DNA of 64,000 nt, taken from positions 1 through 64,000 of the forward strand of contig DHKI01000032.1 of assembly GCA_002404755.1 (NCBI GenBank), written 5' to 3'. The notes below the pieces were generated by a model, which was not told where the DNA came from, searched no databases, and worked only from the letters and a program-made list of their open reading frames with translations. The stretch comes from Clostridiales bacterium UBA4698 (lineage in GTDB: Bacteria; Bacillota; Clostridia; TANB77; UBA1234). The translations under genes and the position numbers were made by a program. Below are positions 8,266-16,777 of the stretch, piece after piece (position 1 is the first letter of the stretch; every line of letters begins with the position of its first letter).

Positions 8266-8961
8266 ATGACAAAACTTGTATTAGTTAGACATGGACAAAG
8301 TATGTGGAATTTAGAAAATAAATTTACAGGTTGGACAGATGTAGATTTATCAGAACAAGGAATAAAAGAGGCTAAAGAAGCAGGAAAAGTGTTAAAGGAA
8401 AAAGGATTTCATTTCGATTTAGCATTTACATCTGTTTTAAAAAGAGCAGAAAATACACTAGATTATATACTTAAAGAAATGGGTCAAGAAGATATTGAAA
8501 TCAAAAGAAGTTGGAGATTAAACGAAAGACATTATGGTGCACTTCAAGGACTAAACAAAGATGAAACAAAGGCTAAATATGGAGAAAATCAAGTTTTACT
8601 TTGGAGAAGAAGTACAGATGTAAGACCACCAGAATTAGAAGAAAGCGATCCAAGATACCCTGGAAATGATCCAAAATATAAAGATTTGACAAAAGAAGAA
8701 TTGCCGAAAACAGAAAATTTGCTAGATACAATTAAAAGAGTTTTAGAGTATTGGAATTCAGATATAGAGCCAGAAATAAAAAAGGGCAAAGAAGTAATAA
8801 TTGTTGCACATGGAAATAGTCTTAGAGGTTTAATAAAATATTTAGATAATATAAGCGATGAAGATATAATAAATCTTGAATTGCAAACAGGAAATCCGAT
8901 TTGCTATGAATTAGATGAAAACTTAAAGCCAATTAGACATTATTATTTAAAGGATAAATAA
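8266..8961 (+). CDS. gpmA: 2,3-bisphosphoglycerate-dependent phosphoglycerate mutase
   Basis: A 231-residue histidine phosphatase superfamily enzyme. LVRHGQSMWN carries the phosphorylated histidine, FTGWTDVDLSEQG the substrate loop, RSWRLNERHYG the Glu/Arg catalytic segment, and VAHGNSLR the second histidine. The long insert (RRSTDVRPP, DPRYPGNDPKY) and the total length are those of the cofactor-dependent GpmA type. AAGGAG precedes the start. It interconverts 3- and 2-phosphoglycerate. The HD-domain gene begins about 20 bases downstream and is likely cotranscribed. Confidence 0.95.
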   Translation: MTKLVLVRHGQSMWNLENKFTGWTDVDLSEQGIKEAKEAGKVLKEKGFHFDLAFTSVLKRAENTLDYILKEMGQEDIEIKRSWRLNERHYGALQGLNKDETKAKYGENQVLLWRRSTDVRPPELEESDPRYPGNDPKYKDLTKEELPKTENLLDTIKRVLEYWNSDIEPEIKKGKEVIIVAHGNSLRGLIKYLDNISDEDIINLELQTGNPICYELDENLKPIRHYYLKDK

Positions 8962-8981
8962 AAACGTTGGAAGGAAAAACG

Positions 8982-9413
8982 ATGGAAGATACTTATGAGT
9001 TTAGGCGAATTATAGAAGAATTGCTAAAAAACAAAAGAGTACAAGAAATGAAAAAGTATAGGCAACATTTTAGTAGAAGTTGCTATGAGCATTGCTTTTT
9101 TGTTGCATATGTATCATATAAGATAGCAAAAAAATTAGGCTGGGATTATAAATCGATGACTAGGGCTGCAATGTTACATGATTTCTTCTTATATGATTGG
9201 CGAAAAGATGATGGATGGCATAAGTGGCATGCTTTTAAGCATGGAAAATTTGCCCTCAAAAATGCTATAAAAGAATTTAATCTAACAGACCAAGAAAAAG
9301 ACATGATAAAAAAGCACATGTGGCCAGTAACAATAATACCCCCAAGAACAAAAGAAGGATTTTTATTAACATTTATAGATAAGTACTGTGCCTTGATGGA
9401 AATGGTGAGGTAG
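8982..9413 (+). CDS. HD-domain phosphohydrolase
   Basis: A 143-residue protein with the HD metal-binding pattern: YEHCFFVAY (first His), AAMLHDFF (the HD pair near residue 65), HAFKHG and KHMWPVT (later His), and FIDKYCALME (last Asp). GGAAGGA lies upstream of ATG 8982, so that start is chosen over an upstream TTG. The length fits the small HD hydrolases that act on nucleotides or related phosphates. No specific substrate can be read from the sequence. It directly follows gpmA. Confidence 0.8.
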   Translation: MEDTYEFRRIIEELLKNKRVQEMKKYRQHFSRSCYEHCFFVAYVSYKIAKKLGWDYKSMTRAAMLHDFFLYDWRKDDGWHKWHAFKHGKFALKNAIKEFNLTDQEKDMIKKHMWPVTIIPPRTKEGFLLTFIDKYCALMEMVR

Positions 9414-9466
9414 ATTTTTATAGTGAGATTCGATTGCAAAATTAAATGATAAATAAGGGTGAGAAA

Positions 9467-10546
9467 ATGAATAAAAAAATTGTATGTTTTTTGTTAGTTT
9501 TATTATGTGTTTGTGGATTTTTTATATTTAAAATGAAAAGTTCAGATATTGAACAAGAAAGCGATGTAAATTATGTACTTTTTTATAGTTCTCTATTTGA
9601 CTACAGCCAAAATAAAACATACATATGGGATGGAACAACTTTGAAAAGAAGTGAACAAAAATATAATTTCGGTTGTTACACTGCATATCCGGAAGAAAGC
9701 TTATTAATTGCATGCAAGAAAATCGGATTTAATAGTCTTGACGATGTTAATACTGGGCTTGGCCAAGTGTATATATATGCTAAATATAATGATTATGAGG
9801 TTTATTTGCTAGAGGGAGAAAGATGGGCTGGAAATCCTTGCTATAATATTATATTTGTTTATAATGATGGAAATGTGCAATTATGTAGCTATAAGCATGA
9901 AATAGATGAAAGAGTGGACGATATATATAGTGATAAGAATTTTTTATATCTATTTTCAGGTAAAGGAATTACAGACGATATAAAGATAATAAAAATTAAT
10001 ACTAAAGATTATACTACGACTGATTACGTGATTGATTTTGATAAACTGAATATAGAAAAGTTTGGTGTGTATATAAATTCTTCTACTATCATAAATGGCA
10101 ACATATTTTTCGCAAATAGAAGTACTGGAATATATAGTGCTAATGTGATAAAATATAACACAAACACACAAGAATATGAATTATATAAATTAGATGATAG
10201 ACAGGTTCAATGCTTAAATGTCATGAATGGAGATTTATACATTGTAACAAAAAAGATAAGAGATGGAAACTTTAAAGAGATATATATTGAAAAATATGAT
10301 GAAAATTTTAATATGTTATCGCAAGAGAGGATTGAGATTGATAATTGCATAAATGGAGACTATTCGGTGGATTCACGAGATACTCATCGAATGTGCAATG
10401 ACAAAGTATATGGTGTTATTAGTTCAATTGAGAATAGAAATGTAAATTATATTTATACATACGATATTAATGAAAGAAAAATCACATTTTGGAAAGAGTT
10501 AAAAGACAACTTGGTTTTAGTGGATATAATGATACAAGAAAAATAA
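9467..10546 (+). CDS. Secreted protein of unknown function, propeller-like
   Basis: A 359-residue protein with an N-terminal signal peptide or anchor (residues 4-22, KIVCFLLVLLCVCGFFIF). AAGGGTGAG precedes ATG 9467; an in-frame ATG at 9446 has no binding site. The mature part shows repeated short beta segments of the type DLYIVTKKI, NFLYLFSG, NIFFANRSTG and IYTYDINERKITF at intervals of about 45 residues, which suggests a beta-propeller. No catalytic motif was recognised. It stands alone between the HD gene and deoC. Confidence 0.55.
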   Translation: MNKKIVCFLLVLLCVCGFFIFKMKSSDIEQESDVNYVLFYSSLFDYSQNKTYIWDGTTLKRSEQKYNFGCYTAYPEESLLIACKKIGFNSLDDVNTGLGQVYIYAKYNDYEVYLLEGERWAGNPCYNIIFVYNDGNVQLCSYKHEIDERVDDIYSDKNFLYLFSGKGITDDIKIIKINTKDYTTTDYVIDFDKLNIEKFGVYINSSTIINGNIFFANRSTGIYSANVIKYNTNTQEYELYKLDDRQVQCLNVMNGDLYIVTKKIRDGNFKEIYIEKYDENFNMLSQERIEIDNCINGDYSVDSRDTHRMCNDKVYGVISSIENRNVNYIYTYDINERKITFWKELKDNLVLVDIMIQEK

Positions 10547-10600
10547 TGAAAGCATTTGAATTTTTTGAAAAAGTCTTAATAAAACGAAAGGAGAAAATGC

Positions 10601-11266
10601 ATGATAAACAAAAACGAAATTTTAAGCAAAGTTGACCATACATTTTTAAAACAAACTGCGACTTGGAATGATATAAAGGAATTGTGTGATGATGCAATAA
10701 AATACAATACAGCTTCTGTATGCATTCCACCTAGCTTTGTAAAAGAAGCAAAAGAGTATGTGAATGAAAAGATGAAAGTATGTACTGTTATAGGTTTTCC
10801 AAATGGATATAATACAACAGATGTAAAGGTTTTTGAAACAAAGGATGCAATTAAAAACGGTGCAGATGAAATAGATATGGTGATAAACATTGGAATGCTA
10901 AAGGAAAAAGAATATGATGCAATATTAAATGAAATTAACGAGATAAAAAAGGCATGTGGTTATAAGATTTTAAAAGTTATAATAGAAACATGTTTGCTAA
11001 CAGAAGAAGAAAAGATAAAGATGTGTGATATTGTTTCAAATTCTAATGCCGATTTTATTAAGACGTCAACAGGTTTTTCTACTGCAGGAGCTACTATAGA
11101 GGATATAAAATTATTCAAAAAGCATATTAAAAATGATAAGAAAATAAAAGCGGCTGGTGGTATATCTTCATTTGAAGATGCGGAAAGATTTATAGAAGAA
11201 GGTGCATCAAGATTAGGCACAAGTAGACTTGTAAAAATAGAGAAGAGCAATGAACAAAGTTTATAG
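10601..11266 (+). CDS. deoC: Deoxyribose-phosphate aldolase
   Basis: A 221-residue DeoC. KVDHTFLK at the N-terminus, SVCIPPSFV, CTVIGFPNG, the ADEIDMVINIG strand, KVIIETCLL and FIKTSTGF with the Schiff-base lysine, then KAAGGI with the second catalytic lysine, all occur in family order. It cleaves 2-deoxyribose 5-phosphate to glyceraldehyde 3-phosphate and acetaldehyde in nucleoside catabolism. GAAAGGAG precedes the start. It appears to be a single gene. Confidence 0.95.
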   Translation: MINKNEILSKVDHTFLKQTATWNDIKELCDDAIKYNTASVCIPPSFVKEAKEYVNEKMKVCTVIGFPNGYNTTDVKVFETKDAIKNGADEIDMVINIGMLKEKEYDAILNEINEIKKACGYKILKVIIETCLLTEEEKIKMCDIVSNSNADFIKTSTGFSTAGATIEDIKLFKKHIKNDKKIKAAGGISSFEDAERFIEEGASRLGTSRLVKIEKSNEQSL

Positions 11267-11288
11267 ATTATTAAAATAAGATAACTAA

Positions 11289-11322
11289 AAAGGGATAAGG
11301 CAAAAATAGCTTTATCCCTTAA
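11289..11322 (+). terminator. Hairpin, possible terminator after deoC
   Basis: AAGGGATAAGGC (11290-11301) pairs with GCTTTATCCCTT (11309-11320). The run after it is A-rich on the plus strand, so it is not a classical terminator, but its position between deoC and the cad promoter fits one. Confidence 0.45.
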
Positions 11323-11330
11323 AAAATGTC

Positions 11331-11360
11331 TTGACAATTGAATAACTATTCAATTATAAT
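11331..11360 (+). promoter_or_regulatory. cad operon promoter with overlapping ArsR/CadC-type operator
   Basis: TTGACA (11331-11336) and TATAAT (11355-11360) are separated by 18 bases. The spacer is almost entirely a perfect inverted repeat, ATTGAATA-AC-TATTCAAT (11337-11354), of the kind bound by ArsR-family metal sensors. A repressor dimer there would block polymerase. The first gene downstream encodes such a sensor, so autoregulation released by metal is the expected mode. Confidence 0.85.
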
Positions 11361-11406
11361 GTAATTAAGATGATTGAATGCTTGTTCAACTAAAAGGAGT
11401 GATTAT

Positions 11407-11766
11407 ATGTCAAGAAATGAATTCATATGTGATTGTAATGTTATACATGATGAAGTTGTTGAAAATACAATAAAAGAAATGCCAAAAGAAGATACATTTA
11501 ATAAGATAGCCGAGTTTTTTAAAATTCTTGGCGATACAACAAGAACTAAAATTTTATTTGCACTTGATTTAAATGAAATGTGTGTGTGTGATATAGCAAA
11601 TGTTTTAGGTATGAGCAAATCTTCAATTTCGCACCAACTTGGTACGCTTAGAAGAATGAATATAGTAAAATGCAGAAAAGTTGGTAAAGAAGTTTATTAT
11701 GCTTTAGATGATGAACATATAAAACAAGTATTTGAAGTGGCACTTGAACATATAGAGCATAAATAA
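11407..11766 (+). CDS. cadC: ArsR/SmtB-family metal-responsive repressor, CadC type
   Basis: A 119-residue winged-helix repressor. The helix-turn-helix is IANVLGMSKSSISHQLGTLR (residues about 62-81). MCVCDIA directly before it is the CxC metal site of the CadC group, and the N-terminal ICDC cysteines can complete the thiolate site. The C-terminal DDEHIKQVFEVALEHIEH has the Asp/His pattern of the second, zinc-type site. AAGGAGTG precedes ATG 11407. It is the first gene of an operon with an HMA-domain protein and a P-type ATPase, with a matching operator in the promoter. Confidence 0.88.
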   Translation: MSRNEFICDCNVIHDEVVENTIKEMPKEDTFNKIAEFFKILGDTTRTKILFALDLNEMCVCDIANVLGMSKSSISHQLGTLRRMNIVKCRKVGKEVYYALDDEHIKQVFEVALEHIEHK

Positions 11767-11787
11767 TAAATATGAGGAGGGGTTTTT

Positions 11788-12012
11788 ATGAAGAAAGATG
11801 TTTATAAAATTAGTGGTTTAGATTGTGCAGCATGCGCTTTAGAGTTGGAAGAAAAAATAGCAGACATAGATGGAATTGAAAATGCTTCAATATCATTTAT
11901 GAGCGAGAAATTAACAATAGAATTAGATGAGACAAGAGAAAATGAGATTATAGAAAAAGTAAAAAAAGTTATAAAGAAAGAAGAGCCAGATGTTACTATA
12001 GAGAAAATTTAG
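11788..12012 (+). CDS. Heavy-metal-associated (HMA) domain protein
   Basis: A 74-residue stand-alone HMA domain. The metal-binding motif is GLDCAACALEL with Cys 13 and Cys 16; a ferredoxin-like beta-alpha-beta pattern follows to the end. AGGAGGGG precedes the start. It lies 12 bases before the P-type ATPase gene, which itself has no N-terminal HMA domain, so this gene probably supplies that domain as a separate protein that hands metal to the pump. Confidence 0.9.
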   Translation: MKKDVYKISGLDCAACALELEEKIADIDGIENASISFMSEKLTIELDETRENEIIEKVKKVIKKEEPDVTIEKI

Positions 12013-12024
12013 GAGGCTATACTT

Positions 12025-13875
12025 ATGAAAAAAAGATTATGTTTTATCATTGCTTCAATAATGCTATTTGCGTTTTCTATGATTGTCAAATTCGAAAATG
12101 TATGGATAAATAATATTATATTTTTAATAAGCTATTTATTAGTTGGAATAAAAATATTAAAGAAAGCGATTAAGAATATTTTAAGAGGAAAAGTTTTCGA
12201 TGAAAACTTTCTTATGTCGCTTGCAACCGTTGGAGCATTTGCGGTTGGAGAATTTCCTGAGGCAGCAATGGTAATGATTTTGTATCAAATAGGAGAGCTA
12301 TTCCAAGACTATGCTGTAAATAAATCGAGAAAATCGATAGCAAGTTTGATGGATATAAGACCTGACTATGCAAATGTGTATAGAGATGATAAAATCGAAA
12401 AAGTAAATCCAAGCGAAGTAGTGATAGGAGAAATTATAGTCGTAAAACCAGGCGAAAAAATACCACTAGATGGAACAGTAGTAGAGGGTACATCAATGCT
12501 TGATACTTCAGCATTAACAGGCGAATCAGTTCCAAGAAAAATAGAGGTTGGCGATGATGCTTTAAGTGGAACGATAAACGAGACAGGTTTAATAAAAGTA
12601 AAAGTAACAAAACCATTTGGAGAATCTACTGTTAATAAAATTTTAGATTTAGTTGAGAATGCAAGTAGTAAAAAATCAAAGTCAGAAAAGTTTATCACTA
12701 AATTTGCAAAATACTATACTCCAACTGTTGTTATAATAGCCTTAATAATAGCATTTATACCACCACTAATAATTCAAGACGCAACATTTAAAGACTGGAT
12801 ATATAAAGCGTTGTCGTTCTTAGTTGTTTCTTGTCCTTGTGCACTTGTAATATCAATTCCTCTTGGATTTTTTGGAGGAATTGGAGGAGCATCTAAACTT
12901 GGTATCTTAGTAAAAGGAAGCAATGCGTTAGAGGCTTTGGCAGACGTTGAAACTGTTGTTTTTGATAAAACAGGTACACTTACAAAAGGTGTGTTTGAGG
13001 TTCAAGAGGTTAAAAATGTTGAGATAGAAAAAGAAGAATTAGTAAGACTTGTTGCACATGCTGAAAAATTCTCAACGCACCCGGTAGCAGAGTCTGTAAA
13101 GAGATTCTATAATAACGAAATTGATGAAAACATAATTGGTAACATAGAAGAAATTGGCGGATATGGAATAATTGCCAATATAGAAAATAAAGAAGTACTA
13201 GTCGGCAATGATAAACTAATGGCAAAAAAAGATATTGCTTACGAAAAATGTGGTGAAGTAGGAACAATACTTTATGTTGCAATAGACAATAAATTTGCAG
13301 GATATATTTTGATTTCAGATAAAATAAAAGATGATTCTGAAAAAGCATTAAAAGAACTTAAAAAGATGAACATTAAAAAGACAGTAATGCTAACAGGAGA
13401 CAGAAAAGAAGCAGCTAACAGTGTAGGCGAAAAATTAAAGTTAGATGAAGTATTTTCAGAATTATTGCCAGATGGAAAAGTAGAAAAAGTAGAAGAACTA
13501 ATGAAAGTGAAATCATCAAAAGGAAAGCTTGTTTTTGTCGGTGATGGAATAAATGATGCTCCAGTACTTGTAGTATCAGATGTAGGTATAGCAATGGGAG
13601 GCCTTGGCAGTGATGCTGCGATAGAGGCTGCAGATATTGTAATAATGACAGACGAACCATCAAAGATAAGTAAGGCAATAAAGATTGCAAAAAAGACAAT
13701 GAGGATAGTAAAAGAAAATATAATTTTTGCACTTGCAGTAAAATTTATAGTACTTTTACTAACAGTAATTGGAGTTTCAACAATGTGGGAAGCTGTTTTT
13801 GCAGATGTTGGCGTATCAGTAATTGCAATATTAAATTCGCTTAGAATGTTACATGTAAAGAATTTAAAAAATTAA
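12025..13875 (+). CDS. cadA: Heavy-metal-translocating P1B-type ATPase (Cd/Zn/Pb exporter)
   Basis: A 616-residue P1B ATPase. SCPCALVISIP near residue 270 contains the transport-site CPC; TGES is in the actuator domain; DKTGTLTKG near residue 313 has the phosphorylated Asp; MLTGDR and GDGINDAPVL are in the phosphorylation and hinge region. Eight membrane helices are expected, and the N-terminus starts directly with the first ones. It lacks an internal HMA domain, which is encoded by the gene 12 bases upstream. The CadC-type regulator makes export of Cd, Zn or Pb the likely job. Confidence 0.92.
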   Translation: MKKRLCFIIASIMLFAFSMIVKFENVWINNIIFLISYLLVGIKILKKAIKNILRGKVFDENFLMSLATVGAFAVGEFPEAAMVMILYQIGELFQDYAVNKSRKSIASLMDIRPDYANVYRDDKIEKVNPSEVVIGEIIVVKPGEKIPLDGTVVEGTSMLDTSALTGESVPRKIEVGDDALSGTINETGLIKVKVTKPFGESTVNKILDLVENASSKKSKSEKFITKFAKYYTPTVVIIALIIAFIPPLIIQDATFKDWIYKALSFLVVSCPCALVISIPLGFFGGIGGASKLGILVKGSNALEALADVETVVFDKTGTLTKGVFEVQEVKNVEIEKEELVRLVAHAEKFSTHPVAESVKRFYNNEIDENIIGNIEEIGGYGIIANIENKEVLVGNDKLMAKKDIAYEKCGEVGTILYVAIDNKFAGYILISDKIKDDSEKALKELKKMNIKKTVMLTGDRKEAANSVGEKLKLDEVFSELLPDGKVEKVEELMKVKSSKGKLVFVGDGINDAPVLVVSDVGIAMGGLGSDAAIEAADIVIMTDEPSKISKAIKIAKKTMRIVKENIIFALAVKFIVLLLTVIGVSTMWEAVFADVGVSVIAILNSLRMLHVKNLKN

Positions 13876-13901
13876 AATTGAAAATATTGTTTTAAATAAT
13901 T

Positions 13902-13956
13902 AAGAGATGTGTATGACGTGAACATTAAAAATTCACAATAAAAAAACATCTCTTTT
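13902..13956 (+). terminator. Rho-independent terminator of the cad operon
   Basis: AAGAGATGT (13902-13910) pairs with ACATCTCTT (13946-13954), with an inner GTGAA/TTCAC stem, followed by TTTT. Confidence 0.75.
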
Positions 13957-14025
13957 ATTTTTAATTTCTTATTTTTCGTATATAATTATAAGATAAGAAA
14001 TAAAATGCGATTGGAGTTAGCACGA

Positions 14026-14736
14026 ATGAAAAGAATTTTGAAAATAATCCTTAGAGCTTTGTTTATTGTATTAATATTATTTGTTGGTGTTATAGCATTT
14101 TACACAATAAAAGGATATAGCGTATATGTGGATGCTTTAAATAAGGTTAGTATAGAGCAGAAAGTAAAGGAGATTAAATCCAAAAAAGAATATACAAAAT
14201 TTGAAGAGGTTCCTAAAATTTATGTTAGTGCGGTGCTTGCAGTTGAAGACCATAGATTTTATGATCATAAAGGAATAGATTTGATAGCAATAACAAGAGC
14301 GATTGTAAATGATGTTAAGGCGGGAAAACTTGTAGAAGGTGGAAGTACAATCACACAGCAGCTTGCTAAAAATATATACTTTACGCAAGAGAGGAAAATA
14401 GAAAGAAAAATTGCAGAGATGTTTATGGCATTTAAATTAGAGTCGAAATTAGACAAGAATGAAATTTTGGAATTATACTTTAATACGAGTTACTATGGAG
14501 ATGGTTATTATACTCTTAAAGAGGCAAGCAAAGGTTATTTTGGAAAGTTGCCAAGTGAAATGACACCATATGAATCAACGTTACTTGCCGGTATTCCAAA
14601 TGCTCCTAGTGTGTATGCACCAACTAAAAATCCTAAACTGGCTCTTCAAAGGCAAAAGCAAGTTATCAGCAAAATGATTGCATATGATTATATTAGTGAA
14701 GAAGAAGGTGAGGAGATTTTAAAATCTCTTAAATAG
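14026..14736 (+). CDS. mtgA: Monofunctional peptidoglycan glycosyltransferase (GT51)
   Basis: A 236-residue enzyme with one N-terminal membrane helix and a single GT51 domain. AVEDHRFYDHKG carries the catalytic Glu, EGGSTITQQLAKN the second motif, RKIERKIAEMFMAFKLE the third, and ILELYFNTSYYGDGYYT the fourth. No transpeptidase domain follows, unlike class A penicillin-binding proteins. TTGGAG lies 9 bases before ATG 14026, so this start is preferred to ATG 14005. It polymerises lipid II outside the membrane. It is a single gene ended by a strong terminator. Confidence 0.9.
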   Translation: MKRILKIILRALFIVLILFVGVIAFYTIKGYSVYVDALNKVSIEQKVKEIKSKKEYTKFEEVPKIYVSAVLAVEDHRFYDHKGIDLIAITRAIVNDVKAGKLVEGGSTITQQLAKNIYFTQERKIERKIAEMFMAFKLESKLDKNEILELYFNTSYYGDGYYTLKEASKGYFGKLPSEMTPYESTLLAGIPNAPSVYAPTKNPKLALQRQKQVISKMIAYDYISEEEGEEILKSLK

Positions 14737-14738
14737 AT

Positions 14739-14793
14739 AAAAGTACCGATAAAATGGCGAATAACAAATCCAGCTATTTTATTGGTACTTTTT
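14739..14793 (+). terminator. Rho-independent terminator
   Basis: A 20-base stem (14739-14758 with 14773-14793) starting AAAAGTACC and ending GGTACTTTTT. It closes the glycosyltransferase gene and faces the convergent ZIP transporter gene. Confidence 0.85.
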
Positions 14794-14847
14794 AATTTAG
14801 AAAAAACATGATTGCCTTTGTGCTACTACAATATTTAATTCAAAAAT

Positions 14848-15646
14848 TTATCCTAACGCAACATCAAGTATCATCATAAGAATAAATCCTCCGACTAATC
14901 CGAGTGTAGATAAATTTTTGTTTTCCTTTACTGATTCGGGCAATAGTTCACGTGCTACAACTGTAATCATTGCACCTGCAGCGAATGATAGTAAAAATGG
15001 TAGAATGCTTCGTATTTTCAAAACTAGTAATACACCTATGACTGCAGATATTGGTTCAACTAATGCTGATGCCTGACCATACATAAAGCTTTTAAATTTG
15101 CTAAGTCCTTCACTTCTAAGAGGTAAAGAAACCGCCGCACCTTCGGGAAAATTTTGAATTCCTATTCCTATTGCAAGCATAATTGCACCGATTAAAGTCA
15201 TTCCTGGAATTCCGCTTGCAATTCCGCCGAAAGCAACGCCAACAGCCATTCCTTCAGGTATATTATGAATTGTGATTGCAGAAACAAGAAGTACACATCT
15301 TTTAAAAGAAGAGGCGTCCTCAATATTTTTCTTTTTTTGTAATACTCTATCCAAAAGTTTATCCGAAAATAATACAAATAATCCGCCTATTGTAAATCCG
15401 ATAGAAGGTAAAAGCCATTCTATGTATCCGGAGTTCGGCAGACAAGTCAAGTGATGGTGTTAGAAGCGACCAAAAGGCGGCTGCTAGCATTACACCAGCA
15501 CTAAAGCCAAGGATTGTATCTAAAACTTTTTGATTTAATTCTTTAAAAAAGCAAACAGTAAGTGCACCAAGAGCCGTAATTCCCCATGTAAATATGGTGG
15601 CAATAAAAGCTTGTAGTATAGGGTTTAATTGTTCAAACCAATCCAA
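14848..15646 (-). CDS. ZIP-family metal transporter, interrupted by one in-frame CGG frameshift
   Basis: The complete product is 265 residues if one base is skipped at codon 73. The conserved ZIP signatures are intact: TIHNIPEGMAVG in helix 4 and QNFPEGAAVSLPLRSEG in helix 5, which form the binuclear metal site. About eight membrane helices are present. Start TTG 15646 is 8 bases after GGAGG. The first part ends in LTPSLDLSAEL and would run out of frame at CTC CGG ATA; skipping the C gives SAELGYIEWLLPSIGF, the normal family sequence. There is no other lesion in the gene. It imports Zn or other divalent metal. Its position next to the cad exporter makes a metal homeostasis cluster. Confidence 0.85.
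15428..15430 (-). other. CGG +1 recoding site in the ZIP gene
   Basis: On the minus strand the frame reads GAA CTC CGG ATA CAT AGA. Removing the first C of CGG gives GAA CTC GGA TAC ATA GAA TGG (ELGYIEW), which joins both halves of the transporter. The restored codon is Gly GGA. Confidence 0.8.
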
Positions 15647-15792
15647 ATGTTTCACCTCCACATTACATGATATGAGAATATTGTAGAAGTGTTACGAAAA
15701 ATAGGCCTTTACTAAAATGAAAACTTTTTTCTATTTACTTATATTGTTTTAAATGATAACATAATTTATATAATGGAAAAGGGGGAAATGAT

Positions 15793-16752
15793 ATGAAAAA
15801 AAGTATGACGATTTTATTATCAATAGTAGTTGTTATTGCTGTTCTAATCGGCTGTGTTTGGGCATATAAACATTTTACGGTAAAAGATGAGATACCAACC
15901 AAAAGTGGAGATGTTATTACTGATGTAAGCAAAGAAAGTGGAGAAAAGCTAAACGATGAGCCTATATTTACAAATGAAACATACCCTAAGGTTGATGCTT
16001 CACTTGCAATTCAACCACTTGCAGAAGAATTAAGAAAAAACTTTATCGGACCAACAGCTGATAATGTGGAAATCGAATATCTAAATACACATTATGGCTT
16101 TTTAGGAGTTGTTGATGGAACGAGAGATGTATGCTTTATGTCATATCCATCTGACGAGGAGATGGCATATGCAAAAGAAAAAGGTGTTGAATTAGAAATT
16201 GTTAGAGCAACAAATTCTGCTTTTGTATTCATAGTTAATATAGATAATCCAGTTGATGGACTAACACTAGAACAAATAAGAGATATTTATTCAGGAAAGA
16301 TTACAAACTGGAAAGAAGTTGGTGGCGAAGATGCTGAAATAATACCATATCAAAGACCTGTAAACTCAGGAAGTCAATCAGGTATGCTACAACTAGTTAT
16401 GAAAGACACACCACTTATGGATCCTCCTTCAACGGAACTAACAGTTGGCATGGGAGATTTAGTTGATGCTATTGCTGAATATGATAATTCGAAATATGCA
16501 CTTGGTTATTCATATTACTACTATGTAAATACAATGTATAAAAGAGATACAATAAAAATACTTGCTATCGATGGAATACCTGCATCTATTCCAACAATAA
16601 AAAGCGGGGAGTATCCAATTATGACAGCTGGCTGGCTTGTGTATAGAAAAGATGAACCTGAAGATAGCAACACAAGGAAATGGGTTGAAGCTGTTACATC
16701 AGATAGAGGTGGCAAAATTATAGAGGATGCAGGATATGTCCCTGCTAATTAG
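15793..16752 (+). CDS. PstS-like extracytoplasmic substrate-binding protein
   Basis: A 319-residue protein with an N-terminal hydrophobic segment ending in LIGC, a possible lipobox with Cys 22. The mature part has the two-lobed PBP-like fold of PstS proteins: GTRDVCFMSYP, then FIVNIDNPVDGLTLEQIRDIY, GKITNWKEVGG and the NSGSQSGM phosphate-loop-like segment. No transporter permease or ATPase genes lie beside it. The next gene, 25 bases downstream, encodes another exported protein, so it may be a sensor or orphan binding protein. Phosphate as ligand is inferred from the family. Confidence 0.8.
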   Translation: MKKSMTILLSIVVVIAVLIGCVWAYKHFTVKDEIPTKSGDVITDVSKESGEKLNDEPIFTNETYPKVDASLAIQPLAEELRKNFIGPTADNVEIEYLNTHYGFLGVVDGTRDVCFMSYPSDEEMAYAKEKGVELEIVRATNSAFVFIVNIDNPVDGLTLEQIRDIYSGKITNWKEVGGEDAEIIPYQRPVNSGSQSGMLQLVMKDTPLMDPPSTELTVGMGDLVDAIAEYDNSKYALGYSYYYYVNTMYKRDTIKILAIDGIPASIPTIKSGEYPIMTAGWLVYRKDEPEDSNTRKWVEAVTSDRGGKIIEDAGYVPAN

Positions 16753-16777
16753 TAAACTAAATAAGGGGGCAAAAAAA

